From Methylocaldum marinum (GTDB lineage: Bacteria; Pseudomonadota; Gammaproteobacteria; Methylococcales; Methylococcaceae), in the NCBI RefSeq assembly GCF_003584645.1, contig NZ_AP017928.1, positions 3,820,395 to 3,884,394 on the forward strand: a stretch of DNA of 64,000 nt, given 5' to 3'. Numbering within the stretch: position 1 is the stretch's first letter; every line of letters begins with the position of its first letter. Both the position numbers and the translations under genes were made by a program. The notes under the pieces were generated by a model. That model saw only the letters and a list, made by a program, of their open reading frames with translations, had not been told where the DNA came from and did no database searches. Below are positions 28,515 through 38,036 of this stretch, one piece after another.

Positions 28515-30236
28515 ATGGATGCTTTTAGAGAAACCTTGGATGTCGTGGAGAACGGTGAAGATCTTGCGTCGACGGCCGAACATCGGATGGTGGCCGATTC
28601 GCTCGTCGCCTATCTAAGGCAGTTCGGAATCCGGCACGCCTTCGGCGTGTCGGGAGCGGCCATGGCCAATCTGTGGCGGGCCATGTCCGTGGCGCTCGAT
28701 GTCGTGCACTTTCGGCACGAAGCCGGTGCCGCCTTCGCGGCCGCGGAAGCGTATTTTGCGACGGGCGTGCCGGTGGTCGTGTTCACCACGACGGGGCCGG
28801 GCATTACCAATGCGCTCACGGGAATTCTTGCCGCTCGCGACGATGGGGCCAAGGTAATCCTGGTCTCCGCTTACACCGCCGCGCCACAGCGAGGGCGGGG
28901 ATGCATCCAGGAAACGTCCGGACAAACGTTTCCGGTCGATGGCCTGTTCACGCCCGGCGCTTTGATGGACTATGCCTGCGTGATCGAGCATCCGGGTCAG
29001 TTGCCGCAGGTTGCTCGCAGGGTTGCCCACGGTTTGGCGCGCAAGGGCGGGTTCGTCGCGCATCTCTGCCTGCCCAGCGACGTTCAGCGTTTGCCCGGAG
29101 TACCGGTTCCAAGCCCGACGCTGCTCGTAGCCAACGACCTGCCCGGCGAAGAGCTGCTCGAGCGGTGCGCAAACGTTCTGCGCGACGGAAGCTTCGCCAT
29201 CTGGGTCGGTTTCGGTGCACGCGAGGCTGCCGCCCCGATACGCGAACTGGCCGAACGATCCGGCGCCGCGGTCATGTGTTCGCCGCGCGGCAAAGGGATC
29301 TTCCCCGAGGACCACCCGCAATTCGTCGGGGTGACGGGCCTTGCCGGACACGCTTCGGTCTTCGAGTACATGGCGCGGGAACAGCCCGAGCGGATTCTGG
29401 TGCTCGGAACGCGCCTGGGTGAACCGACCTCGTTCTGGAACAGAGCGCTGGTGCCGTCGAAAGGATTCATTCACGTGGACATCAACCCCGATGTGCCGGG
29501 CGTGGCCTATCCCGACGTCAGCACGCTGGCCGTGCAAGCCGATATCGCCGCATTCGTGCAGGCGCTGGTCAGGCGCTTGCCGGGGCGCAAGCCGATAGCC
29601 GCGATACCGAATCCGATCAGACCGGACTGGGGCAGCGTCCCGGCGGGCGACAGCCAGCGGGTGCGCCCGGAAGCGCTCATGGCCGCGATTCAGCGCAAGA
29701 TCGTCGATGCCGGCGATGCCATCGTGATGGCCGAATCGGGGAACTCCTTTACCTGGGCGACGCGTATGCTGCGTTTCGCGGAGCCGGGGCGTTACCGCGT
29801 GAGCACCGGCGTGGGGGCGATGGGGCACATGAGTGCCGGGGTCGTGGGCGCGGCCCTGGCGACGGGCGGAAAAGCCGTGGCCATCGTCGGCGACGGGGCG
29901 ATGCTGATGAACAACGAGATCAATACCGCGGCCAAGCACCGGGTGCCGGCGGTGTGGATCGTGCTCAACGACGCGCGTTACAACATGTGTTTTCAGGGCC
30001 TCGCGATGCTGCGGATGACGGGCCCCGATGCAACCTTCCCGAAGGCCGATTTCGTCTCCATCGCAAAAGGCATGGGCGCGGACGCCATTCGCGTCGATCG
30101 CGAAAGCGAACTGGATTCGGGGCTGGATCGGGCCCTGGCCGCATCGGGTCCGTTCGTCGTCGACGTTCAGATCGATGCGGAGCGGGTGGCGCCCTCGGGG
30201 GCGCGGAATCACGGACTGGCCGGTCCGTCGAAATAA
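28515..30236 (+). CDS. scyA: ThDP-dependent carboligase, ScyA-like (acetolactate synthase fold)
   Basis: 573 residues with the three domains of the acetolactate-synthase family. The catalytic glutamate is E69 (FRHEAGAAFAAAEAYFATG). The ThDP/Mg motif starts at 459 (GDGAMLMNNE ... VLNDARYN). In scytonemin synthesis ScyA couples indole-3-pyruvate with 4-hydroxyphenylpyruvate and loses CO2. The neighbours (ScyB-, ScyC- and ScyD/E-like) favour this role over branched-chain synthesis, and no small regulatory subunit is present. The ATG at 28515 follows AAGGGAAG. Confidence 0.85.
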   Translation: MDAFRETLDVVENGEDLASTAEHRMVADSLVAYLRQFGIRHAFGVSGAAMANLWRAMSVALDVVHFRHEAGAAFAAAEAYFATGVPVVVFTTTGPGITNALTGILAARDDGAKVILVSAYTAAPQRGRGCIQETSGQTFPVDGLFTPGALMDYACVIEHPGQLPQVARRVAHGLARKGGFVAHLCLPSDVQRLPGVPVPSPTLLVANDLPGEELLERCANVLRDGSFAIWVGFGAREAAAPIRELAERSGAAVMCSPRGKGIFPEDHPQFVGVTGLAGHASVFEYMAREQPERILVLGTRLGEPTSFWNRALVPSKGFIHVDINPDVPGVAYPDVSTLAVQADIAAFVQALVRRLPGRKPIAAIPNPIRPDWGSVPAGDSQRVRPEALMAAIQRKIVDAGDAIVMAESGNSFTWATRMLRFAEPGRYRVSTGVGAMGHMSAGVVGAALATGGKAVAIVGDGAMLMNNEINTAAKHRVPAVWIVLNDARYNMCFQGLAMLRMTGPDATFPKADFVSIAKGMGADAIRVDRESELDSGLDRALAASGPFVVDVQIDAERVAPSGARNHGLAGPSK

Positions 30237-30249
30237 GGAGCAACTCACC

Positions 30250-31209
30250 GTGGAAAAGAATACTTTCGCGACATCGGCGTATATCGGCGTGGAACCGCAG
30301 ACTGCCTTTCGGTACCTGCAAGATTTGACCAAACTGGGAGAATGGACCCTGTACAGCCGGATGAAGGAACAGGTGGACGAAGATACCTGGATCGGCACGG
30401 CTTCCGGCTATCAGCAATCGCTTTATTACCATATCCGGAGGTTCGAAGGACTTCCGTTTGCGGGTTTCGAGTGGCAATGCGGCCTCGAATACAAGCAGTA
30501 CTACCACGTGTATCCCGTATTCCTGTTTCCGTCGGACTACGCGGAGCCCGGAACGAGCGAAAACGGGGTTTACTTTCACTGGATAAGTTTTGTCGGTCCC
30601 AAGCGAAGGACACCGCTGATCATGGAAGGGATAGACATCGTACACACCTCGGAAGCGCGCGCGCTCAAGGCCGCGCTCGAACGCAGCGCCGGCCTGCGTG
30701 GTCCGGCGGCCGGCCGCTGCCGCGTGAAGACGCACAGCGTCTATGTCGACGCTCCGTTCGAACTGCTGACCGGCTACCTGACGGACCTCGCCAACATGAC
30801 CGACTGGGGCCATCTGTGGCGCGCTCAGGGCGCGGTCTCCCCTTCTCAGGGCACGTTTCTGGATGAGTACGGACATCCTTTGACTCTCGCGACCCAGGCG
30901 TACGACTTCTCGGACTCGTGCATGATCGAGTACGAGGCCGCCTACCGAGATTCGAATCTGCGCACGCGAACCCTGGCATTGGTCGTGCCCTGCGCGCATG
31001 CCTTCGGAGAGCCTTCGGCGCGCGGGTGCATTCTGCATCGTCTGACTTTCGTTGCGGTCGCAGAGGCCGGGTCTCGACCCTACCCCCGCGACGATATCGC
31101 CGCGGAGAACTTGAATATCAAGCGTCTCGCCGAGGCGCGGGCGGGCAACGTCGCAAGTCTCGCGCGAGGTTTCAGCTACGTCGCGACCGAAGAATACCGG
31201 ACAGCCTGA
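30250..31209 (+). CDS. scyC: ScyC-like double SRPBCC-domain protein (cyclase)
   Basis: 319 residues from a GTG with AAGGAG 9 bases upstream, placed 13 bases after the ScyA-like gene. Two START/SRPBCC-like halves are visible: AYIGVEPQTAFRYLQDLTKL with GEWTLYS, and later HSVYVDAPFELLTGYLTDLA with NMTDWGHLW. ScyC, the cyclase that closes the cyclopentane ring of the scytonemin monomer, has about this length and occupies this place beside ScyA. The assignment rests on context plus fold. Confidence 0.75.
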   Translation: MEKNTFATSAYIGVEPQTAFRYLQDLTKLGEWTLYSRMKEQVDEDTWIGTASGYQQSLYYHIRRFEGLPFAGFEWQCGLEYKQYYHVYPVFLFPSDYAEPGTSENGVYFHWISFVGPKRRTPLIMEGIDIVHTSEARALKAALERSAGLRGPAAGRCRVKTHSVYVDAPFELLTGYLTDLANMTDWGHLWRAQGAVSPSQGTFLDEYGHPLTLATQAYDFSDSCMIEYEAAYRDSNLRTRTLALVVPCAHAFGEPSARGCILHRLTFVAVAEAGSRPYPRDDIAAENLNIKRLAEARAGNVASLARGFSYVATEEYRTA

Positions 31210-31219
31210 AGGAGGAGAG

Positions 31220-32806
31220 ATGTCCGTACATACGAGCTACGATGCGATCTTCATCGGAACCGGGCACAACGCTCTCGTTACCGCGGCATACCTGGCCAGG
31301 GCCGGATGGCGGGTGCTGCTCCTGGAGCAGCAGGCACACTTCGGAGGCTGGGTATGCACCGAGGAGGCGACGCTTCCGGGCTTTCGGCATGATCTCTATG
31401 CCAGCATCATCCCGCTCTGGCTGACCTCCCCGATACACGCGGAGCTGGGTAGCGAGCTGGAGTCGTTCGGTCTTCGCTTCCTCAAGTACCCGCGGCCTAC
31501 CGGTGTCGCGATGGCGGACGGAAAATCCGCCGTGTTGTCCATGGCCATGGACGAGAACGTCAAGGAATTCGAAACGCTTGCCCGAGGCGACGGCGAGGCC
31601 TGGACCCGAATACTGGAAACCTTCGGCAAGGTGGCACCCGCGATCGGGGAGCTTTTCAGCAGCGATATGAGCACTTCGCGCGCGAGCGAACTGATGCGCG
31701 AAATCTTCGTTTCATCGACCGGCGCCGGGCCTTCGCCGTTTGCGTCGGAATTTCTGATGAGCTCGCGCGAGCTCCTGGAGCGGAGATTTCGTTCGCCGGT
31801 CACGCGGGCATTGCTCGGTTCCTGGCCCATGCACGCCGGGCGCGGGCCCGATGCGGCGCAGAGCGCGCTGTGGGTGCCGCTCATCTGCGGAACGCTGCAG
31901 GCGGTGGGCGCCCCGATCGTCGCCGGCGGCGTGGCGGGACTCACGGACGCCCTGGTTCGGATGATCGAACATCATGGCGGGACCTTGTTGGCCGGCCGTT
32001 CGGTGAGCCGGATCCTGGTCGAGGGCGGGCAGGCGGTCGGCGTTCGCACGGAGACCGGCGAGACCTTCCGCGCGGAACGGGCCGTGGTCGCATCGACCAA
32101 CCCGGATCAGCTCTACCTCAAGCTTTTGGCCGACACGCCGGCGGTTCCGCCGGACCTCCGGCAACAGGCGGAAAATCATCGCTACGGTTTCGGTTTCGTG
32201 CAGCTGCACCTGGCGCTTTCGGAACCGCCGCGCTGGAACGACCAGCGGCTCGCCGAGGCCGGAATCGTTCATCTGACGCCCGGCATCGACGCCATCTCGC
32301 GAGGCGTCAACGAGGCGACCCGCGGCCTGCTGCCGGCCGAGCCGACCATCGGACTGGATGTTCCTTCGCTCCCGGACCCGTCGCGGGCTCCCGAAGGCTG
32401 TGCCGTAATGCGGGTTCAGGCGGCCGAATCGCCGATCGTGATTCGTGGCGACGCCGCCGGAGAAATCGATGTCGGCGAAGGCGAATGGACGACCGAGGTA
32501 AAACGGCGCTTCGCCGATCGCATGCTCCGCATCGTCGCGCGGCACGTGCCCAACCTGCTGTCCTCGATCAAGGCCATGGCCATCGTCAGTCCGGCCGAGT
32601 TGGCCGTTTCCAATCCCAATGCGGGGCCCGGCGCGATCTCCAGCGCACCACGGAGCATCGCCGAATATCACCTGTTCCGCTCCAATCACCACACGGCCTT
32701 TGAGAAGCTGTTCCAGGTCGGTGCCGCAACCTGGCCGGGGCCGGCCGTGAGCGGGGCTTCCGGCTATATCCTGGCCCAGACCTTATTGTCGGACCGCATC
32801 GAATAG
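31220..32806 (+). CDS. FAD-dependent oxidoreductase, phytoene-desaturase (CrtI) type
   Basis: 528 residues. The N-terminal dinucleotide motif reads GTGHNALVTAAYLARAGWRV followed by LLLEQQ. GGVAGLTDALVRMIEHHGG is typical of the CrtI/retinol-saturase group, and the C-terminal FAD contact is GPAVSGASGYILAQ. No carotenoid gene is near. In this operon it probably oxidises or desaturates the indole-phenol product; the canonical cyanobacterial cluster as I know it has no such enzyme at this step. AAGGAGGAGAG precedes the ATG. Confidence 0.85.
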   Translation: MSVHTSYDAIFIGTGHNALVTAAYLARAGWRVLLLEQQAHFGGWVCTEEATLPGFRHDLYASIIPLWLTSPIHAELGSELESFGLRFLKYPRPTGVAMADGKSAVLSMAMDENVKEFETLARGDGEAWTRILETFGKVAPAIGELFSSDMSTSRASELMREIFVSSTGAGPSPFASEFLMSSRELLERRFRSPVTRALLGSWPMHAGRGPDAAQSALWVPLICGTLQAVGAPIVAGGVAGLTDALVRMIEHHGGTLLAGRSVSRILVEGGQAVGVRTETGETFRAERAVVASTNPDQLYLKLLADTPAVPPDLRQQAENHRYGFGFVQLHLALSEPPRWNDQRLAEAGIVHLTPGIDAISRGVNEATRGLLPAEPTIGLDVPSLPDPSRAPEGCAVMRVQAAESPIVIRGDAAGEIDVGEGEWTTEVKRRFADRMLRIVARHVPNLLSSIKAMAIVSPAELAVSNPNAGPGAISSAPRSIAEYHLFRSNHHTAFEKLFQVGAATWPGPAVSGASGYILAQTLLSDRIE

Positions 32807-32819
32807 GACGTCGAATATT

Positions 32820-33446
32820 ATGAAAATTGCTGTGCTAGGGGTGACCGGCCGTACCGGACGTCTGGTGGCGCAATCCGCCCTGGACCGGGGGTACTCCGTG
32901 CGTGGGCTGGCTCGCGATCCGAAAAAGCTGGATCTGCGGCACGAACGTTTGGCCTTGATCGAAGGGGATGCGCACGATCCCAGTGCCGTCAGGCGGCTTC
33001 TCGAAGGCTCGAATGCCGTGGTCAGCGCTCTCGGGCCCAGCGGCGATGCCGCCGATGTCTGCAACACCGCCACCAGGCTCGTCCTCGGAACCATGCAGGA
33101 AACCGGAATCCGCCGCTATGTCGTCGTTTCCGGAGCCGGGATCGATTTTCCGGGAGATCGGAAAAAATTCGGGGACAAGCTCGTCGGCAAGATGATCCGC
33201 TTCTTTCAGCCCGCCACCGTGGCGGACAAGGAAGCGGAGCTACAGGTGCTCCTGGGGGAGCCCGGCATCGACTGGATCCTCGCGAGACCGCCACGGCTGG
33301 TCGACGGGCCGGCGGGAGGGAGTGTTCGAGTCAGTACGGACAGACCCCGGTCCGCCAAGATCAGCCGGCAGGATCTCGCTTCGTTCCTGCTCGACCAGCT
33401 CGACAGTGAGGCGTACATCCGATGTGCTCCATTCGTGAGCAACTGA
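32820..33446 (+). CDS. NAD(P)-binding atypical SDR (NmrA/BVR-B-like)
   Basis: 208 residues. The start MKIAVLGVTGRTGRLVAQSA gives the G-x-x-G-x-x-G cofactor loop. LIEGDAHDPSAVRRLLEGSN and YVVVSGAGID follow in the order of atypical SDRs such as biliverdin reductase B. It should reduce or oxidise a cluster intermediate with NADPH. It starts 13 bases after the CrtI-type gene. The substrate is unknown. Confidence 0.83.
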   Translation: MKIAVLGVTGRTGRLVAQSALDRGYSVRGLARDPKKLDLRHERLALIEGDAHDPSAVRRLLEGSNAVVSALGPSGDAADVCNTATRLVLGTMQETGIRRYVVVSGAGIDFPGDRKKFGDKLVGKMIRFFQPATVADKEAELQVLLGEPGIDWILARPPRLVDGPAGGSVRVSTDRPRSAKISRQDLASFLLDQLDSEAYIRCAPFVSN

Positions 33447-33742
33447 TTCCACAACACCGTCGAAGGGCCTGTCCTGAGCCGAGTCGAAGGGCCGACCCAC
33501 CTTCGATGGGTTTCGCTTGGCTCGCCCCATCCTACGATTAATGTTTACTCGAATGCGGAACGGAATCAGCAGCCGGGAAAGGATTCCCGAGCTATCGATG
33601 GGGCGGGAGTGACAACCGATCGAGGCGTAAGGTCGGCAATCCTTTGCGGACGAAGGCCGAGTTTCACAAGCTCGCGAGCGTTTATGGGTCCGACAAATGA
33701 GGGGTCGGCGAGTCGTTCATTTCACAGGAAGAGGAAATCGAC
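33447..33742. repeat. Repeat-filled gap inside the Scy-like cluster
   Basis: No gene. TCGAAGGGCCTGTCCTGAGC-type segments (33462-33490) also occur at 40533-40577 and in part near 20497. A GATGGG...CCCATCC arm lies near 33508-33534. Degraded R1 arms are at 33577-33596 and 33632-33650. A promoter for scyB may follow. Confidence 0.6.
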
Positions 33743-34804
33743 ATGAATTTATTCCAGATTCTCGAAACGACAGGGCATGAGAAAGTTTTCTTTTGCCGCG
33801 ATGAAAAGGCGGGGTTGCGAGCCATTATCGCAATTCATAACGCCGGTTTCGGGGCGGCGATGGGAGCGACGCGCTTGTGGCCTTACGCCAGTGAAATCGA
33901 CGCGCTGCGAGATGTATTGCGCCTCAGCCGCGGCATGACTTACAAGGCCGCCTGCGCCAATATTCCGGTCGGCGGCGGAAAAGGGGTCATTATCGCCCGG
34001 CCGGAGGAGAAAACCGGCGAGTTGCTGAAGGCTTACGGACGCTTTGTGGATAGCCTGAACGGAAGCTTCATCACCGGGCAAGACGTCAATCTGACGCCCC
34101 GGGACGTGCGCCAGATTCGCCAGGAAACCCGGTACGTGGTCGGTGCCGACGAAAAATCCGGCGGTCCGGCCCTGCTCACGGCGCTCGGGGTCCTGCAGGG
34201 GATCAGGGCAGCGGTTCGATATCGGCTGGGGCGGCGAGACCTTTACCGCTTGAAGGTGGCGATTCAAGGGCTCGGAAATGTCGGCAAGAACCTGTGCCGA
34301 CTCCTGCATGAGCAGGGCGCGGAGCTGATCGTCAGCGATGTCGACGAGGCCAGGACCGAGGAGATGACGCGGCTCTATGAAGCCGCGGCCGTCGAACCGG
34401 ACCAGATTTTTTCCCGGGATGCGGATGTCTTTTCTCCTTGCGCCCTGGGCGGGGTGTTGAACGGGACGACCATACCCCGGCTCAAGGCCTCCATTATCGC
34501 CGGCTGCGCCAACAATCAGCTTGAAGACGAGCAGGCTGACAGTCATGGGCTGAAGCAAAAGGGAATTTTGTATTGCCCCGACTACGTCATCAACGCCGGC
34601 GGACTGATCAACGTGTACCACGAAATGATCGGGTACGAGGAAGAAAAGGCGTTGAGCCACGTTGACCGCATTCACGACACCTTGCTCGAAATTTTCGAAA
34701 AAGCGGAACGGGAAGGCATCACAACGCACGAAGCCGCTCACCGCCTGGGCGAGTCGCGGATTGCCGAAACCGCGCCGAATGAAACCGGTTCTCGTCTGAA
34801 TTGA
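33743..34804 (+). CDS. scyB: Leucine-dehydrogenase-type amino-acid dehydrogenase, ScyB-like
   Basis: A 353-residue Glu/Leu/Phe/Val dehydrogenase. Catalytic lysine K80 lies in IPVGGGKGVI, substrate lysine K68 in MTYKAAC and D114 in FITGQDVN. The NAD Rossmann loop is IQGLGNVGKNL. In cyanobacteria ScyB deaminates tryptophan to indole-3-pyruvate, the substrate of ScyA, and its presence in the same cluster supports that. Leucine or phenylalanine cannot be excluded from sequence. AGAGGAAATCGAC precedes the ATG. Confidence 0.85.
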   Translation: MNLFQILETTGHEKVFFCRDEKAGLRAIIAIHNAGFGAAMGATRLWPYASEIDALRDVLRLSRGMTYKAACANIPVGGGKGVIIARPEEKTGELLKAYGRFVDSLNGSFITGQDVNLTPRDVRQIRQETRYVVGADEKSGGPALLTALGVLQGIRAAVRYRLGRRDLYRLKVAIQGLGNVGKNLCRLLHEQGAELIVSDVDEARTEEMTRLYEAAAVEPDQIFSRDADVFSPCALGGVLNGTTIPRLKASIIAGCANNQLEDEQADSHGLKQKGILYCPDYVINAGGLINVYHEMIGYEEEKALSHVDRIHDTLLEIFEKAEREGITTHEAAHRLGESRIAETAPNETGSRLN

Positions 34805-34819
34805 GCTCAGGAGCGTCCC

Positions 34820-36061
34820 ATGCCGGCACACGCCAACGCGCATTCAAGCCCGAAACGCCCCACAGCCGAGCCTGGCTCGGTTGTCGGGCAGCCCGTGATG
34901 CAGCGGATCATCGATCAACGGTTTACCGTCAGCTATTCGTTCCCGGTGATCTTCACCCGAACGGTATTCGACGCCGGCAATACGGTACTGCTCGATGTCA
35001 TGGCCCGGAGCGGTCATGCGCAGAATCGCGTGCTGGTCGTCGTCGACAGCGAGGTCCTTCGCTTGAACCCCGGCCTGTCGGCGAGCATCGAGCGCTACGG
35101 CGAGACCCATAAGCGGGTGATGCGCCTGGTCGCTCCGCCGTTTCTGATGAAAGGCGGGGAAAACTGCAAGAACGACCGTTCCGAGGTAGGCCGGATTCAC
35201 GCTCTGGTCGAGCGCCACAAGCTCTGCCGCCATTCGTTCATCATCGCGATCGGCGGCGGCGCGGTGCTGGATGCGGTGGGCTACGCGGCCGCGACGGCTC
35301 ACCGCGGGGTCCGGCTCATCAGGCTGCCGACGACGGTGCTGGCTCAGAATGATGCCGGCGTCGGGGTGAAGAACGGCATCAACGCATTCGGGCGGAAAAA
35401 CTTCATCGGAACGTTCGCCCCGCCGTTCGCCGTCATCAACGATTCCGTCTTTCTGGAAAGTCTCCCGGCGCGCGATTTGCGCGCCGGCATCGCCGAAGCG
35501 GTCAAGGTCGCGCTCATTCAGGATCGCGAGTTTTTCGATTTTCTGTACCGGGAGCGGACCGGCCTTTCCCGGTTCATCCCGGCGGTCATGGAAAACATGA
35601 TCTTCCGCTGTGCCGAGTTGCACGTCCGGCACATAAGCCGCAGCGGCGATCCGTTCGAGAGCGGGTCATCGAGACCGCTGGATTTCGGCCATTGGATCGC
35701 GCACAAGCTCGAGGAACTCACCGGTGGTGACATCAGGCACGGCGAGGCCGTGGCCATAGGCATCGCCGTTGATTCCCTCTACTCGCATGGTGTCGGCCTG
35801 CTCGGCGATCCGGACCTGCATCGGATTCTGACGCTTTTGGAAACCTTGGGTTTCGAGCTCAACCATCCGGCATTGCCGCGGCTCGATCCGGAGGCGGCCT
35901 TGGCGGAATTCCGCGAACATCTCGGCGGGGCGTTGTCGATACCCCTGCTGGAAGGAATCGGCCGAAAAGTCGATGCGCATCGGATCGATATTCCGCTGAT
36001 GAAACAATGCATCGCGATGTTGGCCGAGCCCGTTCCGTCGAAGGGCCTGTCCCGAGGATGA
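34820..36061 (+). CDS. eboD: EboD, 3-dehydroquinate-synthase-like sugar-phosphate cyclase
   Basis: 413 residues, longer than AroB (about 360). AIGGGAVLDAVGYAAATAHR is the NAD/substrate loop. LPTTVLAQNDAGVGVKNGIN replaces the AroB D-S-S-V-G-G-K motif, indicating a different cyclase clade. Metal ligands are in GIAEAVKVAL, HWIAHKLE and RHGEAVAIGI. In ebo clusters this protein helps move a product precursor to the periplasm, by an unknown reaction. AGGAG precedes the ATG, 16 bases after scyB. Confidence 0.83.
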   Translation: MPAHANAHSSPKRPTAEPGSVVGQPVMQRIIDQRFTVSYSFPVIFTRTVFDAGNTVLLDVMARSGHAQNRVLVVVDSEVLRLNPGLSASIERYGETHKRVMRLVAPPFLMKGGENCKNDRSEVGRIHALVERHKLCRHSFIIAIGGGAVLDAVGYAAATAHRGVRLIRLPTTVLAQNDAGVGVKNGINAFGRKNFIGTFAPPFAVINDSVFLESLPARDLRAGIAEAVKVALIQDREFFDFLYRERTGLSRFIPAVMENMIFRCAELHVRHISRSGDPFESGSSRPLDFGHWIAHKLEELTGGDIRHGEAVAIGIAVDSLYSHGVGLLGDPDLHRILTLLETLGFELNHPALPRLDPEAALAEFREHLGGALSIPLLEGIGRKVDAHRIDIPLMKQCIAMLAEPVPSKGLSRG

Positions 36062-36104
36062 TCGCCGAATATTTTAGTTTTAGGGACAAGGGTTGCTGAA
36101 AGGG

Positions 36105-36989
36105 ATGAAAGCCGAAGTGAATATCGAATCGGGGCGGAACGCCGCCATAGCCTTACTGCGAGACTGGCTTTTTCGGCGAATCGACGAGGCCGCCAGGACA
36201 TGGTTCGAAGAGCAGGTCTCGCTGCTCCGATCGGATTCCGGGGACCGGGCTCTATATACGGCATTCGGCCTGATGCCGAGGCGGCTCGGCAAGAAGAGCC
36301 TGGCCTTATCGGCGGACGATGCCGGCGCGGCCGCGCATTGCCTGGAGGGCTGGAAGCCCGGCGATTGGAGCCTGGTCGATGCGGGACGGATTCTGCTGCT
36401 CGCGAGGCTACCCGGCAGCAACCCGGATTTCGCGCGGCGATTTTGCGCCCTGTGCCGGACCGCCGACGTGGCGGAGGCGATCTCGCTGTACCGCGGTTTG
36501 CCCCTGTATCCGGAACCGGCGGCCCTGGAGCCTCAGGTCGGCGAAGGATTGCGCACCAACATGCGCTCGGTGTTCGAGGCGATCGCTCACCATAATCCCT
36601 ATCCGAAGCGGTACTTCGATACTCATCGCTGGAACCACATGGTGTTGAAGGCGCTTTTCATAGGCAGCGGCCTGGCGCCCATCGAAGGGCTGGATGAGCG
36701 CGTCAACGACGAACTCGCGCGGATATTGCTGGACTTCGCCCACGAACGCTGGGCCGCGGACCGGCCGGTTCCGCACGAGTTGTGGCGCTGCGTCGGGGGG
36801 TTTGCCCGGGGCGACGCGCTGGAGGACCTGGCGCGCGTGGTGTGCTCGGGCACTCCGCTGGAGCGGCGGGCGGCGGCGCTGGCCCTGTCCGCCAGTCCCG
36901 ATCCGGCCGCGGCCGCGTTGCTCGAACGGATGCCGGAGATTGCGCAGGCTATCGATTCCGGCAGACTCACCTGGGCCGAACTTGAATAA
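36105..36989 (+). CDS. eboA: EboA-domain protein
   Basis: 294 residues, helical, with no enzyme motif I can name. It shows LRDWLFRRIDEAARTWFEEQ, TAFGLMPRRLGKKSL and YPKRYFDTHRWNHMVLKALF; this last stretch is typical of EboA. The C-terminal part reads like HEAT-type helices (CSGTPLERRAAALALSASPD). It lies between eboD and eboB as in many ebo loci. A TTG at 36093 is an alternative start. Function unknown. Confidence 0.83.
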   Translation: MKAEVNIESGRNAAIALLRDWLFRRIDEAARTWFEEQVSLLRSDSGDRALYTAFGLMPRRLGKKSLALSADDAGAAAHCLEGWKPGDWSLVDAGRILLLARLPGSNPDFARRFCALCRTADVAEAISLYRGLPLYPEPAALEPQVGEGLRTNMRSVFEAIAHHNPYPKRYFDTHRWNHMVLKALFIGSGLAPIEGLDERVNDELARILLDFAHERWAADRPVPHELWRCVGGFARGDALEDLARVVCSGTPLERRAAALALSASPDPAAAALLERMPEIAQAIDSGRLTWAELE

Positions 36990-37040
36990 ACCGACTGCAA
37001 ACCAACAGGATGTGCCATGAGGCTAGGAGACGACGACACC

Positions 37041-37967
37041 ATGAAGTTCATCGACGCACACGCTCACATGATCTCCCGCACCACCGACGACTACGAGGCC
37101 ATGGCCGCGTCGGGCGTGGTGGCGGTCATCGAGCCCGCGTTCTGGCTGGGGCAGCCGCGCACCAATGTCGGCTCGTATCTCGACTACCTGTCCACGCTGG
37201 TGGGGTTCGAACGGTTCCGGGCGAGCCAGTTCGGGATACGTCATTACTGCACGGTGGGTCTCAATTCCAAGGAGGCGAACAACGAGGAACTGGCCGAGGC
37301 GGTGATGGACCTGATTCCGCGCTTTGCGTTGAAGGAAGGCGTGGTCGCCATAGGCGAAATCGGCTACGACGAGCAAACGCCGCTGGAGGACAAATATTTC
37401 AGACTTCAGCTCGACCTGGCTAGGGAGCTCGACCTGCCGGTCATGATTCATACCCCGCACCGCGACAAGAAAAGGGGAACGACGCGGTCGATGGACGTTT
37501 GCATCGAACACGGCCTGGAACCGGGCAAGGTCATCATCGACCACAACAACGAGGAGACCGTCAGGGAAGTCCTGGACCGGGGTTTCTGGGCTGCATTCTC
37601 GATTTATCCCTGTACCAAGATGGGCAACGCGCGCATGGTCGAAATCCTGCGTCACTACGGCGCGGACCGGATCATCGTCGACTCCGCCTGCGACTGGGGG
37701 ATTTCCGAGCCTTTGGCGGTCGCCAAGACGGCCAAATTGGCGCTGCAAAGCGGCGTTCCGGAAGAGCATGTACGACTCGCCTGCTACCGGAACGCGCTGG
37801 AGGCCTATGGGCAGAGCGGTCAGATGAGCGAGGAAGATTGGCTCAATCCGCCGCCGATCGATCAGCGAACCCTGTACGAGGGTAACTCGATACTGCGCGG
37901 CGGACGTCCACCGGTCGTCGAAGCGCGGCGAAGTGCACGCTCGGCGGACGACCTGGTGATCGAATAA
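37041..37967 (+). CDS. eboB: EboB, TatD-family metal-dependent hydrolase
   Basis: 308 residues from the ATG with GGAG upstream; an ATG at 37017 is also possible. MKFIDAHAHMIS gives the H-x-H metal pair. VAIGEIGYDE carries the bridging acid, PVMIHTPHRDK and VIIDHNNEET further histidines, and IIVDSACDWG the late aspartate. This is the TatD/amidohydrolase barrel. In the ebo system the substrate is not known. Confidence 0.87.
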   Translation: MKFIDAHAHMISRTTDDYEAMAASGVVAVIEPAFWLGQPRTNVGSYLDYLSTLVGFERFRASQFGIRHYCTVGLNSKEANNEELAEAVMDLIPRFALKEGVVAIGEIGYDEQTPLEDKYFRLQLDLARELDLPVMIHTPHRDKKRGTTRSMDVCIEHGLEPGKVIIDHNNEETVREVLDRGFWAAFSIYPCTKMGNARMVEILRHYGADRIIVDSACDWGISEPLAVAKTAKLALQSGVPEEHVRLACYRNALEAYGQSGQMSEEDWLNPPPIDQRTLYEGNSILRGGRPPVVEARRSARSADDLVIE

Positions 37968-38036
37968 CGCGGCCACCGCGGCGTCAGGCATGGCGAAAAA
38001 CAGCTTCCGATGAAAGCGCAATGGCGTCCTTTTTGA

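Noticed and set aside
28515..30236. Catabolic or biosynthetic acetolactate synthase
   Set aside because: No ilvN or other branched-chain gene is nearby, while ScyB-, ScyC-, ScyD/E-like and ebo genes surround it.
31220..32806. Carotenoid phytoene desaturase
   Set aside because: The fold matches, but there is no crtB, crtE or other carotenoid gene in the window, and the gene is embedded in the Scy-like operon.
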